Shown: positions 26,106-35,121, counted from the stretch's first letter. The stretch: DNA of 64,000 nucleotides from Chryseobacterium joostei (GCF_003815775.1 NZ_CP033926.1:1364001-1428000), one strand, 5' to 3'. Program-made: numbers and translations. The notes: generated by a model not told the origin, from the sequence alone.

Positions 26106-27473
26106 TTAGCAGACTACTTCCATATCTTTTACCAGAATTTTAACCGGTATTTTCAAATCTGTCTGAATTTTAACCCGTAATGCTTCCAATGCGGAAGGTT
26201 CACCATGTACCAGCATGATTTGTCGGGGCGGAATATTATATTTTCTTATCCATTCTATCAGTTCAGATTGATCAGCATGGGCTGATAACCCCGTTAATTC
26301 TATTATTCTTGCTTTTACCGGATAGTATTTTCCGTGAATTTTTAACTCATGAGATTCATTCAGCAATGCCCGTCCGCGAGTACTTTCTGCCTGAAATCCA
26401 ACAATCAATACTGTATTACGGCTATTTCCTATATCATGCTTTAAATATTCAAGAACACGACCTCCCGTCAGCATACCACTTCCTGCAATAATTATTTTAC
26501 TTTGCTTATCCAGAATAATTTCCGCGGTATTTGCATATTCTCTATTAATATTGACATGCTCAATAATTCCCTGCCATTTTTCTTTATCTATAGTAGTATA
26601 TTCAGCATATTCAACCATAATATCAGTAGCGGAAGCTGCCATAGGGCTATCCATTATTATTGGAAGGTTACGGGGTATTCTGTTTTGTTCCTTGAGGCGA
26701 CAAAGTATATAAATAAGCTCCTGCGCTCTGCCAACAGCAAAACTTGGAATAATTACATTGCCATGGTTTTTAACAGTATGGTTGATCCAATGCGCCAAAC
26801 TATCATACAAATCGGTACTGTCATGAAGCCTGTCTCCGTAAGTTGATTCCATCACTAAAAAATCAGCTTTAGTAAAAAAATCTGGTGAAGCGAGAATAGC
26901 ACTGTGGCTACGCCCTATATCTCCTGAAAAAATAATGGTTTTATCAAAGCATACAATTTCTACTGAACAAGCTCCAATGATATGACCACAGGACTTGAAT
27001 CTGCATTGTATGTGATTACTTAATGGTATGCTGGTATTTTCCTTCACAGTAAAAAATTGTTTAAAAGATTTTTCAGCATCATTTATCGTGTATAAGGGCT
27101 TTGCAGGATTATGCTTGGTATAGTGATGATAGTTTGCTTTTTCTGCATCCTCTTCCTGTAACTTTGCACTGTCAAGCAAGATTAATTTGGTCAGTTCCCT
27201 CGTAGGTGCAGTCATATAAATTTTACCTTTAAATCCATTTTTTACAAGAAGGGGAATATATCCGCAATGATCCAGATGAGCATGGGTAAGAATAACAAGA
27301 TCGATTTCTGCTAAATCAATACTTAGCGGCTCCCAGTTTTGTTCACGTAGTGATTTTACCCCTTGAAACAATCCGCAATCGATTAATATGGTTAATTCAG
27401 AAGTTTTTAGTAAATGCTTAGATCCGGTAACGGTCCCCGCTCCTCCAAGGGATTTTATAATCATTGTATCCAT
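26106..27473 (-). CDS. MBL-fold beta-CASP RNA metallohydrolase
   Basis: A 455-residue metallo-beta-lactamase/beta-CASP nuclease of the YSH1/CPSF73-like bacterial group. The metal motif is LTHAHLDHCGYIPLLVKNG (HxHxDH). Further ligands are in CGHIIGACSVE and IFSGDIG. Motif A is in VMESTYGDR, with later motifs GSGMLTGGRVLEYLKH and LSAHADQSELIEW. These enzymes process or degrade RNA. Copies next to Hsp20, Usp and BON genes recur in stress loci. 41 bases separate it from nrdJ, so the two are probably co-transcribed. Confidence 0.92.
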   Translation of the reverse strand: MDTMIIKSLGGAGTVTGSKHLLKTSELTILIDCGLFQGVKSLREQNWEPLSIDLAEIDLVILTHAHLDHCGYIPLLVKNGFKGKIYMTAPTRELTKLILLDSAKLQEEDAEKANYHHYTKHNPAKPLYTINDAEKSFKQFFTVKENTSIPLSNHIQCRFKSCGHIIGACSVEIVCFDKTIIFSGDIGRSHSAILASPDFFTKADFLVMESTYGDRLHDSTDLYDSLAHWINHTVKNHGNVIIPSFAVGRAQELIYILCRLKEQNRIPRNLPIIMDSPMAASATDIMVEYAEYTTIDKEKWQGIIEHVNINREYANTAEIILDKQSKIIIAGSGMLTGGRVLEYLKHDIGNSRNTVLIVGFQAESTRGRALLNESHELKIHGKYYPVKARIIELTGLSAHADQSELIEWIRKYNIPPRQIMLVHGEPSALEALRVKIQTDLKIPVKILVKDMEVVC

Positions 27474-27581
27474 TTCTTTATTGTTTTAAACTTGTTGAGC
27501 GTTTGAAAATCTATTCGAAAGTCTTATGGCCAAGACTATTCTCAAATAAACAACACGTTTTATAAATTAATAGTGAAAAAA

Positions 27582-28001
27582 TCAACGTATTTTAATCTCT
27601 TTTACTTCCCTTTTATCCAGATTAGTTTTACTGATCGTAATATTTAACAGCCCGTTTTTATAATTGGCTTTTATATGTCCCAAGGTGATGTTTTCCGGGA
27701 GACGGAAACTGCGGGAAAATGAGGAAGCAGAAAACTCTTTTCTTACAAAATTTTCCTTTTCTTCTTTTTTCTCTATCCTCTTTTCAGCGCTGATAATTAG
27801 CGATCCGTCTTCCGCCGCTACCTTAAAATCTTTTTTCTTAAAGCCCGGAGCTGATACTCTGACTTTATAGACACCATTTCTGTCAATGATATTAATGGTA
27901 GGTTCCATTTTCATTGATTCATCTAAAAATCCGTCCTTATTCCAGAAATCTTCTATTACACGAGCCATTGGAGATTGAGTGGTTTTTTCTAAAGTTTTCA
28001 T
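27582..28001 (-). CDS. Hsp20/alpha-crystallin small heat-shock protein
   Basis: A 139-residue chaperone. It has a short N-terminal arm, then an alpha-crystallin domain (YKVRVSAPGFKKKDFKVAAE) ending in the family motif YKNGLLNITISKTNL. It holds unfolding proteins in an ATP-independent way. Upstream are a -7 candidate (TACCTTTG, minus strand at 28028-28035) and an imperfect FNR-type palindrome at 28059-28070, 33.5 bp from its TTTG. That is the same geometry as the BON promoters. Confidence 0.93.
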   Translation of the reverse strand: MKTLEKTTQSPMARVIEDFWNKDGFLDESMKMEPTINIIDRNGVYKVRVSAPGFKKKDFKVAAEDGSLIISAEKRIEKKEEKENFVRKEFSASSFSRSFRLPENITLGHIKANYKNGLLNITISKTNLDKREVKEIKIR

Positions 28002-28058
28002 AATAAAATTATTTTAGATTAATACTCCAAAGGTATTATGGGAACAGCATTCCGACCA

Positions 28059-28092
28059 TGATTTCAGTTAGGGTTTCAAATGATCCTAATCA
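28059..28092. promoter_or_regulatory. FNR-type sites upstream of hsp20
   Basis: TGATTTCAGTTA (28059-28070) matches TGAY-N4-RTCA except for one base. Its centre is 33.5 bp from the TTTG of the hsp20 -7 element. A perfect match, TGATCCTAATCA (28081-28092), lies 22 bases further upstream and overlaps the end of the neighbouring gene. Confidence 0.5.
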
Positions 28093-28448
28093 CTATTTCC
28101 CCAATTATCTAAAGTTTTAATAATCAAGGAAGCGGCCACTTTCGGATCTGAGCATTTAATAATTTTGTATTGTATTCCGGAATTTGTAATAATTGGTAAA
28201 TCAATAAAAAACTCTTCCGCTGATTTTAAAATGAGGTATGGTATTCCCAATGAAATAAGTTTCAGGATAAAACTATGTGAAAGTTGATTTTCCTGATTGA
28301 TGATAATGACAGCATCTTTTGCCTCTGCAAAATGAACTGTATTTTCATCCAAAGGATCTGTTATGATGGTAATCTTGTGTATCTTACGATTAGCCAACGC
28401 AAGAAGTTCTTTTTCTTCCTGATTTATATTATAAACTATCACTTTCAT
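28086..28448 (-). CDS. Stand-alone LdhA N-terminal-like domain protein
   Basis: About 120 residues that resemble only the first, substrate-binding domain of D-2-hydroxyacid dehydrogenases (D-lactate dehydrogenase). It has MKVIVYNINQEEKELL, then AEAKDAVIIINQENQLSHSF and LISLGIPYLILKSAEEFFI. The NAD-binding Rossmann domain is absent, so it cannot be a dehydrogenase. The start MKVIVYN at 28448 is preferred over 28496. It lies between the FNR-like regulator and hsp20. It may be a small ligand-binding stress protein or a relic that kept its frame. TACATTTG (minus, 28466-28473) is a -7 candidate. Confidence 0.65.
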   Translation of the reverse strand: MKVIVYNINQEEKELLALANRKIHKITIITDPLDENTVHFAEAKDAVIIINQENQLSHSFILKLISLGIPYLILKSAEEFFIDLPIITNSGIQYKIIKCSDPKVAASLIIKTLDNWGNSD

Positions 28449-28496
28449 AATGTCTTTTGAATAATCAAATGTATAGAACCCAACAGAACTATTCAA

Positions 28497-28508
28497 TGTA
28501 TGAAATCA
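28497..28508 (-). promoter_or_regulatory. Weak FNR-type half-site upstream of the LdhA-domain gene
   Basis: On the minus strand TGATTTCATACA has one perfect half (TGAT) and one poor half. Its centre is 33.5 bp from the TTTG of TACATTTG, as in the stronger promoters. Confidence 0.3.
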
Positions 28509-28527
28509 TGATAAAAAGTGACAGATA

Positions 28528-29580
28528 TTAGTTTTTTAATTTTTGAAGACGTGAAATGTCCAATATTGTAATCCTGCCAGCATTTCTGTCTATTAAATTT
28601 TCTTCTTTAAAATCACTGAGAATTCTGCTTACCGTTTCAATAGCCATTCCAGCCATAGAAGCAAGGTTTTCTCTTGAAATTTCAAAATTTTCAGTCTGAG
28701 GATGTTTTGTGTGAAGTTTAAGTAAGACTTCTGCCATTCTTTTTCTTACTGAAAAATAGGCAAGCTGCAATAGCTGCTCCTCATGACTGATAACATTTCC
28801 GGCAAGAATCTTAATAAATTTTTCTGCTACATCAGGATATTTGTAAAACAATTGATCGATAACCTCTCTGGGAACTGAACATAGAGTGGCTTCTTCCAGA
28901 ACTTCTGCAGTTTCTTTGTATTCTTTTCCAGCGAATAATGAGGTAATGCCAAAATAATCTTCGGCTCCATATACTCCGGTCATAAATTCCTTTCCATCTT
29001 CTGTCATTTTTGTTGTTTTTACAGAACCGGATATCATTAAATATACTGTACTTGCTGCATCTCCTTCATAATATATCACCTGCTTTTTTTTAAAAGACTT
29101 AATTTTCCTCTCATTAAACGCTTTTTGCAATTCTTCAAGTCCGTGTGATGCCTGAAATAAATTGGTGATTTGAGTAAGATTGGAACTGTAAATATTTCTC
29201 TGTCGTTCCCTTTTTTTCAGACGGCTTTCTATAGCATTCAGAAGTTCTATATCATCATAAGGTTTTGTAAGATAATCATCTGCCCCCATTTCTATTCCTT
29301 TCCTTATTTCAATCCTGTCTGCTTTTGCCGTTATAAAAATAAAAGGAATAAGCGCCGTATCTTCTCTTTTATTCAGAAGGTGCAGCACACCATAGCCGTC
29401 AAGCTCCGGCATCATGATATCACAGAGTATGATATCCGGAATATGTTTTATGGCCAGATCTATGCCCTGCTTACCATTAGAAGCTTGGTATACTTGATAA
29501 TTGGCAAGTTCAAGGATCTCAGAAGTACTTTCACGAATGTCCTCATTATCCTCTATAATCAGTATCTGTATTTTTTCCAT
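28528..29580 (-). CDS. Response regulator fused to a CRP/FNR-type activator
   Basis: A 350-residue fusion. Residues 1-120 are a receiver domain with E10/D11, phosphoacceptor D54 (in ILCDIMMPELDG), T84 and K106. Residues about 150-270 are a cyclic-nucleotide-binding-type beta-barrel (KKQVIYYEGDAASTVYLMIS). Residues about 280-350 are a CRP/FNR winged HTH. The recognition helix reads MAIETVSRILSDF, with E315, S318 and R319 forming ExxSR as in FNR, which reads TTGAT halves. No FNR-type cysteine cluster is present, so sensing must come from phosphorylation. It lies 24 bases after the PAS kinase gene. It is the likely activator of the FNR-type sites in this region. Confidence 0.92.
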   Translation of the reverse strand: MEKIQILIIEDNEDIRESTSEILELANYQVYQASNGKQGIDLAIKHIPDIILCDIMMPELDGYGVLHLLNKREDTALIPFIFITAKADRIEIRKGIEMGADDYLTKPYDDIELLNAIESRLKKRERQRNIYSSNLTQITNLFQASHGLEELQKAFNERKIKSFKKKQVIYYEGDAASTVYLMISGSVKTTKMTEDGKEFMTGVYGAEDYFGITSLFAGKEYKETAEVLEEATLCSVPREVIDQLFYKYPDVAEKFIKILAGNVISHEEQLLQLAYFSVRKRMAEVLLKLHTKHPQTENFEISRENLASMAGMAIETVSRILSDFKEENLIDRNAGRITILDISRLQKLKN

Positions 29581-29604
29581 CTCAACTCAATTGGAATATT
29601 ATTA

Positions 29605-30792
29605 TCAATTTTTAGGAAATGATAAAGTAAACTCAGTTCCTTTACCGAATGTGCTTTTGAAATGTATTTTCCCATCCATAAGACTGACATAGCGCTGTAC
29701 AATATTGAGACCTAAGCCCGTTCCGGGTATGTTTCCTGTATTATGAGCGCGGAAAAATGGCTGGAAAAGAGCAGAATGATCATCTTCAGGTATTCCTATT
29801 CCATTGTCCTTTACCGAAAATACATATTGATTTTCTTTTATTTCTGTGGAAAACTCAATCAGGGTGTGTTCTCCGGAATATTTTATAGCATTACTCATCA
29901 GGTTCATCAGACAATTCTTCAATAAATTTTGATCTAAATTGATTTCACTTTCTGATCCTGTGTGCTGGTAAATTATAATTTGATCTTCTTTGGTGATAAG
30001 CTGCATTTCTTCCGTTAGTTCTTCTGAAAACCTGATGACATCAAATAGGCAGTGATTAGGATGTACAATCCCTGCTTCCAGCTTTTCCAATGAAAGAAAA
30101 TCATTGAGAATGCCGTTCAAACTCCCAATAGCGGTCTTTATTTTATGAAGGTGCTTTACAATCTGGAGACTGTCTGAAACCTGAAGGTATTTCTCTATCA
30201 AAATAACAGACAGCTGCATAGAACTTAAAGGCGTACGAAATTCATGAGATGCCATTGATACGAAACGGCTTTTCATACGGTTCAGTTCTTTTTCTTTTTC
30301 CAAAGATACATTAGCTTCTTCCTTGGCTTCTTCCAGCTCATGAAGCATTTTTTTCAGCGATTTTGTACGGTTTTCGACTAGTTCTTCCAGCTCTAACGTA
30401 TACTTTTTAAGAAATTCTTCCGCTTCTTTTTCTTTGGAAAGATCATGGATAAATCCTGTGTAAATAATTCTTTCCTGAAACTGAACTTCACTCACTGCAA
30501 GCCTGAATGGAAATTGTGTACCATCTTTTCTTAAACCTTTTACTTCTCTTCCTTTTCCGATGATTTTTTTTTCGCCGGTAGTCTGATAATTGAGTAGATA
30601 ACCATCATGCCGACTCCTGTCTGGTTCCGGCATTAAGACTGAGATATTTTTCCCGATTAATTCTTGTTCTTTGTAGCCAAATATTTTTAATGCAGAGGGA
30701 TTCAGGCTTTCTATTCTCCCCCTGTCATCAATGGTTATAATACCGTCAATAGCCGTTTCAATAATGGCTTGCAACAGTTTGGCACTTTCCAT
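29605..30792 (-). CDS. FixL-like PAS sensor histidine kinase
   Basis: A soluble kinase of about 395 residues without membrane helices. The PAS domain (about 1-125) matches the haem PAS of FixL: VLMPEPDRSRHDGYLLNY, KIIGKGREVKGLRKDGTQFP and a TGFIHDL end. His62 and Arg82 are 20 residues apart, the spacing of the haem ligand His200 and oxygen-sensing Arg220 of rhizobial FixL. A coiled coil, the phospho-His box (ASHEFRTPLSSMQ), the N box (NLMSNAIKYSGE) and G boxes (DNGIGIP, GTGLGLNIV) follow. The start MESAKLL at 30792 is preferred over 30828. It should phosphorylate the receiver-CRP protein encoded next. Haem binding is inferred. Confidence 0.9.
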   Translation of the reverse strand: MESAKLLQAIIETAIDGIITIDDRGRIESLNPSALKIFGYKEQELIGKNISVLMPEPDRSRHDGYLLNYQTTGEKKIIGKGREVKGLRKDGTQFPFRLAVSEVQFQERIIYTGFIHDLSKEKEAEEFLKKYTLELEELVENRTKSLKKMLHELEEAKEEANVSLEKEKELNRMKSRFVSMASHEFRTPLSSMQLSVILIEKYLQVSDSLQIVKHLHKIKTAIGSLNGILNDFLSLEKLEAGIVHPNHCLFDVIRFSEELTEEMQLITKEDQIIIYQHTGSESEINLDQNLLKNCLMNLMSNAIKYSGEHTLIEFSTEIKENQYVFSVKDNGIGIPEDDHSALFQPFFRAHNTGNIPGTGLGLNIVQRYVSLMDGKIHFKSTFGKGTEFTLSFPKN

Positions 30793-30923
30793 AGTTATCG
30801 TATTATGCAGCCATATAAAGTTATACATTTTAGCATAATGAACATATATGAACTATGAAAATATTTTCGTATTCAATATTATTTTTATTATAAACAATTA
30901 TATGTAATAATTAATTCAAATAT

Positions 30924-31799
30924 TCAAAAATGAACATGACCATTTTCAGGAATCGTTAATAGTGGAATTTCCAATTCTACAGCCTGTCTTGCGGCATGGC
31001 TTCCCAAAAATAGTCTTTTGAAAAAACTTTTGTCATGATGGCCCATCACTAACATATCGATGTCTTTGTATTTTAATATTTCCAAGCCATAATCTATATT
31101 TTCACTGTATATACAGTTATAGCAAACTTTACCATTCAGGTTCTTTAGAAACGTCTCTTTCTTATGTTCATAAGTGGCATCCTGGATCACATCATTATCA
31201 CTCTGAATAATATGGGTAATTAAAAGCTCAGCATCAAAGTATTTGGCAAATTCAATTAATAATTGGGCTGTTTTTATGTCTTTTTTATTCAGATCTGTAG
31301 CGAAAGCAATCTTCTTAAGCCCATTATATTTATGGTTTAATGGAACTAAAAGAAGCGGATACTTTGTGTTTTCAATCATCTGTATGCTGTTGCTTCCGAA
31401 AATAAAACGGGTAAGCATCCCTGCTCCCTGCATACCCATTACGATAAGAAGCGGCTTTTTATCGGCTGCCATATTGTTGATCACATGAACGGCATCACCT
31501 CCCTCACTTCCATAATGTATTGAAGGATGAAATGGGAAAGCTTCATCTCCCCATATAACTTTTTCTCTGTCTTCCAGTGCCCTTGCCAACTTTTTAAGCT
31601 CTTTTGTATTTTCTTCGTATAAATCTGGATATTCGTATACAGACCACGCGATCTGCCCAAGCATTGGACTTTCAATCGGTAACCCAAAGGCATGGCATAA
31701 ATCGATGTTAGCCTTCAGGGCATTGGCTAAATGCAGAGCATAAAAGGCAGCATTTCTCGCTGGCTTTGAGTAGTCTGTAGCGACTAAAATCGTTCTCAT
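30924..31799 (-). CDS. Universal stress protein, tandem UspA domains
   Basis: A 291-residue cytosolic protein with two UspA domains. The first (MRTILVATDYSKPARNAAFY) keeps the nucleotide loop MGMQGAGMLTRFIFGSNS (GxxG-N9-GS). The second (about 160-291) has MGHHDKSFFKRLFLGSHA, a weaker version. It lies 7 bases after the L,D-transpeptidase gene, so it is in its operon. Tandem UspA proteins are typical members of low-oxygen and dormancy regulons. Confidence 0.92.
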   Translation of the reverse strand: MRTILVATDYSKPARNAAFYALHLANALKANIDLCHAFGLPIESPMLGQIAWSVYEYPDLYEENTKELKKLARALEDREKVIWGDEAFPFHPSIHYGSEGGDAVHVINNMAADKKPLLIVMGMQGAGMLTRFIFGSNSIQMIENTKYPLLLVPLNHKYNGLKKIAFATDLNKKDIKTAQLLIEFAKYFDAELLITHIIQSDNDVIQDATYEHKKETFLKNLNGKVCYNCIYSENIDYGLEILKYKDIDMLVMGHHDKSFFKRLFLGSHAARQAVELEIPLLTIPENGHVHF

Positions 31800-31806
31800 A
31801 ATCGGA

Positions 31807-33177
31807 TTATTTATTTTGGTTAAACATATTTTCTAATGAATCATCTAAATGGTAAATATCTTTATATAATACAGGCTTTCCATCTATTATAAGACAGGTC
31901 AGATAGGTTATAATAATCGGAACAGGTTGCTTTAGAACGAAATCTTTTCTTTTATACTCTGACATTGCACTTTCTAAAACAGGAATCTTGCTTCCTGAGC
32001 CATCGTCTTTTAATAGGAGAGCTGCGAGCTCTTGAGCATTTTCAACACGAATGCATCCGTGACTCAAAGCTCTATCATCTTTATTGAATAATTGTTTCTG
32101 AGAAGTATCATGGAGGTATATTCCATAAGAGTTTTCAAATCTAAAAACTACCGCTCCCAATGCATTATCACAACCGGATGACTGCCTTACACTATATCGG
32201 TAAGGGTTTTGACGAATCTCTTTTAGTTTTGATGAACTTATTTCAACTTGATTTCCATTTTTATCATAAACTGAGTAATGATGGTCCTCTAAATATTGAG
32301 GGTTTTTTAAGATTTTAGGCAGCATTTCTTTTACAAAAATACTTTGAGGAACCTTCCAGTCAGGCGCTGTCGTAAAATAAGTAATACTACTCCTCAAAAC
32401 TGGTGTTTTAGTGGCTAGATTTCCTATAATAACTTTAAAATCAAATACATTACCCTCGTGATAAAGTTTCAATGTATAGGAAGGAATATTTACCAGAATA
32501 TAGGAAGTATCATTCGTATCAATCCATCGTAAGCGCTCCATATTGATCATTATTTTTTCAGATTCACTTTCCGGAGCTATACAGTCACCTTCTTCATACA
32601 GTGTATTTAAATAGTTCTGGAAGTCCGCATATTCTTTTATTTTAGGCTGAATCTCGAGGATTGTCTTAAGAAAATCTGTCTGCTGTCTTGCATTCTGTAA
32701 TATATCGTCGGATCTAAATCCATTAATATCATTGGAATCAATATATGATGATTTGTACAAAGGGTTGTATTTTCCTAAATGCAGATGATTGATGAAAGTG
32801 ATAAGAGCATCCGTCATAAGAATATCGAACTCAGCTTTCTCACTTTGATTCTCTTCAACGGGAGTATCTCGCAATTTTCTTAACTTCTGAAGAGAAATGG
32901 AATCCCAATGATAATCAGACAAAGACAGACCAAATCGATAGGAATACTCCAACAGTAACATTGCGGTTTCAGGCTGATCTGATTTTTCTGCGGTAATCCA
33001 CGCAAATTCAGAATTAATTCCGGCATAAAACCTAATAACCGATTGAGGATAATGCAGTTTTGAGAGCATACCATTGTCTTTTAGTAAAGAAGAAATCTCC
33101 TGCCCTGTTTTTATATCCTGAGCTTGCGTAATTATTGCAAAGCAAAAAATAATGGTGAATGTTAAAAAGGCTTTCAT
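31807..33177 (-). CDS. L,D-transpeptidase (YcbB-like)
   Basis: About 456 residues. A signal peptide (MKAFLTFTIIFCFAIITQAQ) is followed by an N-terminal scaffold domain and the YkuD catalytic domain with catalytic Cys in LSHGCIRVENAQELA. It makes 3-3 peptidoglycan cross-links or attaches proteins in the periplasm. The start MKAFLTF at 33177 gives a clean signal peptide, so the longer frame from 33198 is rejected. It is the first gene of the operon with Usp, kinase and regulator. A strong FNR-type palindrome lies 50 bases upstream, implying feedback by the regulator. Confidence 0.9.
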   Translation of the reverse strand: MKAFLTFTIIFCFAIITQAQDIKTGQEISSLLKDNGMLSKLHYPQSVIRFYAGINSEFAWITAEKSDQPETAMLLLEYSYRFGLSLSDYHWDSISLQKLRKLRDTPVEENQSEKAEFDILMTDALITFINHLHLGKYNPLYKSSYIDSNDINGFRSDDILQNARQQTDFLKTILEIQPKIKEYADFQNYLNTLYEEGDCIAPESESEKIMINMERLRWIDTNDTSYILVNIPSYTLKLYHEGNVFDFKVIIGNLATKTPVLRSSITYFTTAPDWKVPQSIFVKEMLPKILKNPQYLEDHHYSVYDKNGNQVEISSSKLKEIRQNPYRYSVRQSSGCDNALGAVVFRFENSYGIYLHDTSQKQLFNKDDRALSHGCIRVENAQELAALLLKDDGSGSKIPVLESAMSEYKRKDFVLKQPVPIIITYLTCLIIDGKPVLYKDIYHLDDSLENMFNQNK

Positions 33178-33226
33178 AATATGAAGTTTATACCACAAAT
33201 TTCCAAATTACCACACTATCAAATAA

Positions 33227-33238
33227 TGACTGCCATCA
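33227..33238 (-). promoter_or_regulatory. FNR-type site for the L,D-transpeptidase/Usp/kinase/regulator operon
   Basis: TGACTGCCATCA on the plus strand, TGATGGCAGTCA on the minus: a perfect TGAY-N4-RTCA. Its centre is 33.5 bp from the TTTG of GAAATTTG (minus, 33196-33203). The adjoining TCACT-A8-TGA (33236-33251) is repeated exactly next to the ppa site. Confidence 0.7.
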
Positions 33239-33376
33239 CTAAAAAAAATGATATCACTTATACTTTCATCTATTTTTTATCAAAGCTATCCAAACGCTTA
33301 TTATAAGAAATTCGATTTAAGATTTTATGCGTTTAAAAGATTGAATTGTTGAACTGATCAGCATCATTTTTCGCAG

Positions 33377-33388
33377 TGATACGTATCA
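33377..33388 (+). promoter_or_regulatory. FNR-type site for BON gene 1
   Basis: TGATACGTATCA, a perfect palindrome. Its centre is 33.5 bp upstream of the TTTG in GACCTTTG (33412-33419). Confidence 0.75.
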
Positions 33389-33577
33389 TATTATTTCTCA
33401 TGCAGGTTACTGACCTTTGGGATGAATTAACATAAAGCATAACCATGAATCTGAAGAAAAGCATATGCTAAGACAATAGAAAATCTTTTAAGTAAAAAAT
33501 AATATAAGAATTTGATACAATTATAAAATTCTTCCAATTAACAAACTTTAAACATTTATTAATCAAAAAAAATTGAA

Positions 33578-34243
33578 ATGAAAACAAATGCAAAATTACA
33601 AAGAGATGTTCAAAATGCCATTAAATGGGAACCATTACTGCATGCAGCAGAAATTGGAGTTATTGCAAAAGACGGTGTGATTTCCCTTACCGGCGTAGTT
33701 GATAACTATGCAAAAAAAGCTGAGGCCGAAAATGCTGCTAAAAAAGTTGCCGGTGTTAAGGCTTTAGTTGAAAATATTGAAGTAAAATTTCCAAGCTCAT
33801 TGAAAAAGGCAGATGCTGAAATAGCCAAGGAAGTACTGGATGCATTACGATCTAATTATTCTATTCCTGATGATAAAATAATGGTAAAAGTGGAAGATGG
33901 ATGGGTAACCTTAGAAGGGGAATTACCATGGCATTACCAAAAGGAAGAGGTGGCCAGCGTGGTAAAATATCTTACCGGTGTAAAGGGCTTGATCAATAAG
34001 ATTACAATTAAATCAGAATTAGACGATGCAATACAAAAAAAAGACATTCAAGATGCCTTGAAAAGAAGTTCAATTTATGATAATGATATTAAAGTATCCG
34101 TTTTAGGAACAACAGTAACCTTAACGGGAACTGCAAATTCATTGTATCAGAAAGAAGAAGCCGGCCGTATTGCCTGGAAAACTCCGGGTATATGGAATGT
34201 AAAAAATGAACTGGACGTTAATTATGAATATGATTTTTATTAA
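33578..34243 (+). CDS. Triple BON-domain protein 1
   Basis: A 221-residue protein of three BON domains in tandem (about 1-70, 75-145, 148-221). Each ends in a V.G....VENIEVK-like strand pair; domain 2 has VKVEDGWVTLEGELPW and domain 3 has VSVLGTTVTLTGTANS. BON domains bind phospholipid or other envelope ligands and are usually periplasmic. Here no signal peptide is present in any of the three paralogues (33578, 36794, 42861), so the protein is probably cytosolic. The C-terminus ends in an aromatic tail (NYEYDFY) shared by the paralogues. An FNR-type site precedes it. Confidence 0.92.
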   Translation: MKTNAKLQRDVQNAIKWEPLLHAAEIGVIAKDGVISLTGVVDNYAKKAEAENAAKKVAGVKALVENIEVKFPSSLKKADAEIAKEVLDALRSNYSIPDDKIMVKVEDGWVTLEGELPWHYQKEEVASVVKYLTGVKGLINKITIKSELDDAIQKKDIQDALKRSSIYDNDIKVSVLGTTVTLTGTANSLYQKEEAGRIAWKTPGIWNVKNELDVNYEYDFY

Positions 34244-34359
34244 TCCTGGATTTAATCTTTGACCTGTAGAAGATGACTATTCCGCAAGTCAATTATCGGT
34301 TCATATACATTATTATCAAAAAAATCACCAAAATCTATTCATTAAATACCGTTGAAATT

Positions 34360-35121
34360 ATGAAAAAGTTAGAAGACAAAGTTGCCATCATAACCGGTGG
34401 TTCTGGAAGCATAGGAAAAATTACAGCTAAAATATTTTTAGAAGAGGGAGCAAAAGTAATGCTGGTAGATCTTTCTGAAAATTCTCTAAAAGATGCTGTT
34501 CAAGAACTTAACAGTGAGCATATAAAATATTGTGTTGCAGATGTCTCAAATACAGCTGAAGTTGAACACTATGTTGCTGAGACCATAAAACTATTTGGAA
34601 AAATAGATGTGTTTTTCAACAATGCAGGTATTGAAGGGATTGTAAAGCCAATTGAGTATTATCCTGAGGATATTTTTGATAAAATCATATCCGTCAATGT
34701 CAAAGGTGTATGGCTGGGTAATAAATATGTTTTGCCCCAGATGAACGATGGTGGAAGCATCATTATAACTTCATCTGTGGCTGGAATATTGGGGTTTGCA
34801 GGATTAAGCGCCTATGTAACAAGCAAACATGCTGTAGTTGGCATTATGAGAACTATGGCCCTTGAAGCATCTTCGCGAAAAATCAGAGTAAATACAATTC
34901 ATCCTTCTCCTGTAAATAACAGGATGATGCGTTCTATAGAAGAGAGCTCTTCTGCTGGACACGGTGATGAAATCAGAAAACAATTTGAGGCAGCGATACC
35001 GCTGGGACGATATGCGGAACCTATTGAAATTGCAAAACTGGTTTTATTTCTTGCAAGCGAAGACAGCAAGTTCATTACAGGGACAACTCAGATTATTGAC
35101 GGCGGAATGTCCGCTGAATAG
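34360..35121 (+). CDS. Short-chain dehydrogenase/reductase
   Basis: A classical SDR of about 253 residues. It has the NAD(P) motif KVAIITGGSGSIGKITAKIF (GxxxGxG form), NNAG in FFNNAGIEGIV, catalytic Ser in IIITSSVAGI and YVTSK in LSAYVTSKHAVVG. VDLSE after strand 2 suggests NAD preference. The start MKKLEDKV at 34360 is chosen over 34273, whose extra residues do not fit the family. The substrate is unknown. It lies between BON gene 1 and dps on the same strand. Confidence 0.88.
   Translation: MKKLEDKVAIITGGSGSIGKITAKIFLEEGAKVMLVDLSENSLKDAVQELNSEHIKYCVADVSNTAEVEHYVAETIKLFGKIDVFFNNAGIEGIVKPIEYYPEDIFDKIISVNVKGVWLGNKYVLPQMNDGGSIIITSSVAGILGFAGLSAYVTSKHAVVGIMRTMALEASSRKIRVNTIHPSPVNNRMMRSIEESSSAGHGDEIRKQFEAAIPLGRYAEPIEIAKLVLFLASEDSKFITGTTQIIDGGMSAE

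Larger units (their letters stand above)
33178..33577. other. 400-bp divergent regulatory region
   Basis: No gene is supported. It separates the minus-strand L,D-transpeptidase operon from the plus-strand BON gene. It holds two FNR-type palindromes (33227-33238 and 33377-33388), one aimed at each side. The BON transcript would have an unusually long leader of about 150 bases. Confidence 0.7.

Noticed and set aside
28081..28092. Perfect FNR-type match as the main hsp20 site
   Set aside because: It is 55.5 bp from the hsp20 TTTG and overlaps a coding end; the imperfect site at 28059 fits the shared spacing better. Kept only as a possible secondary site.
29170..29622. 150-residue plus-strand frame opposite the regulator gene
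   Set aside because: Antisense shadow of a clearly coding receiver domain; composition is Phe/Ile-rich, as shadows in AT-rich genes are.
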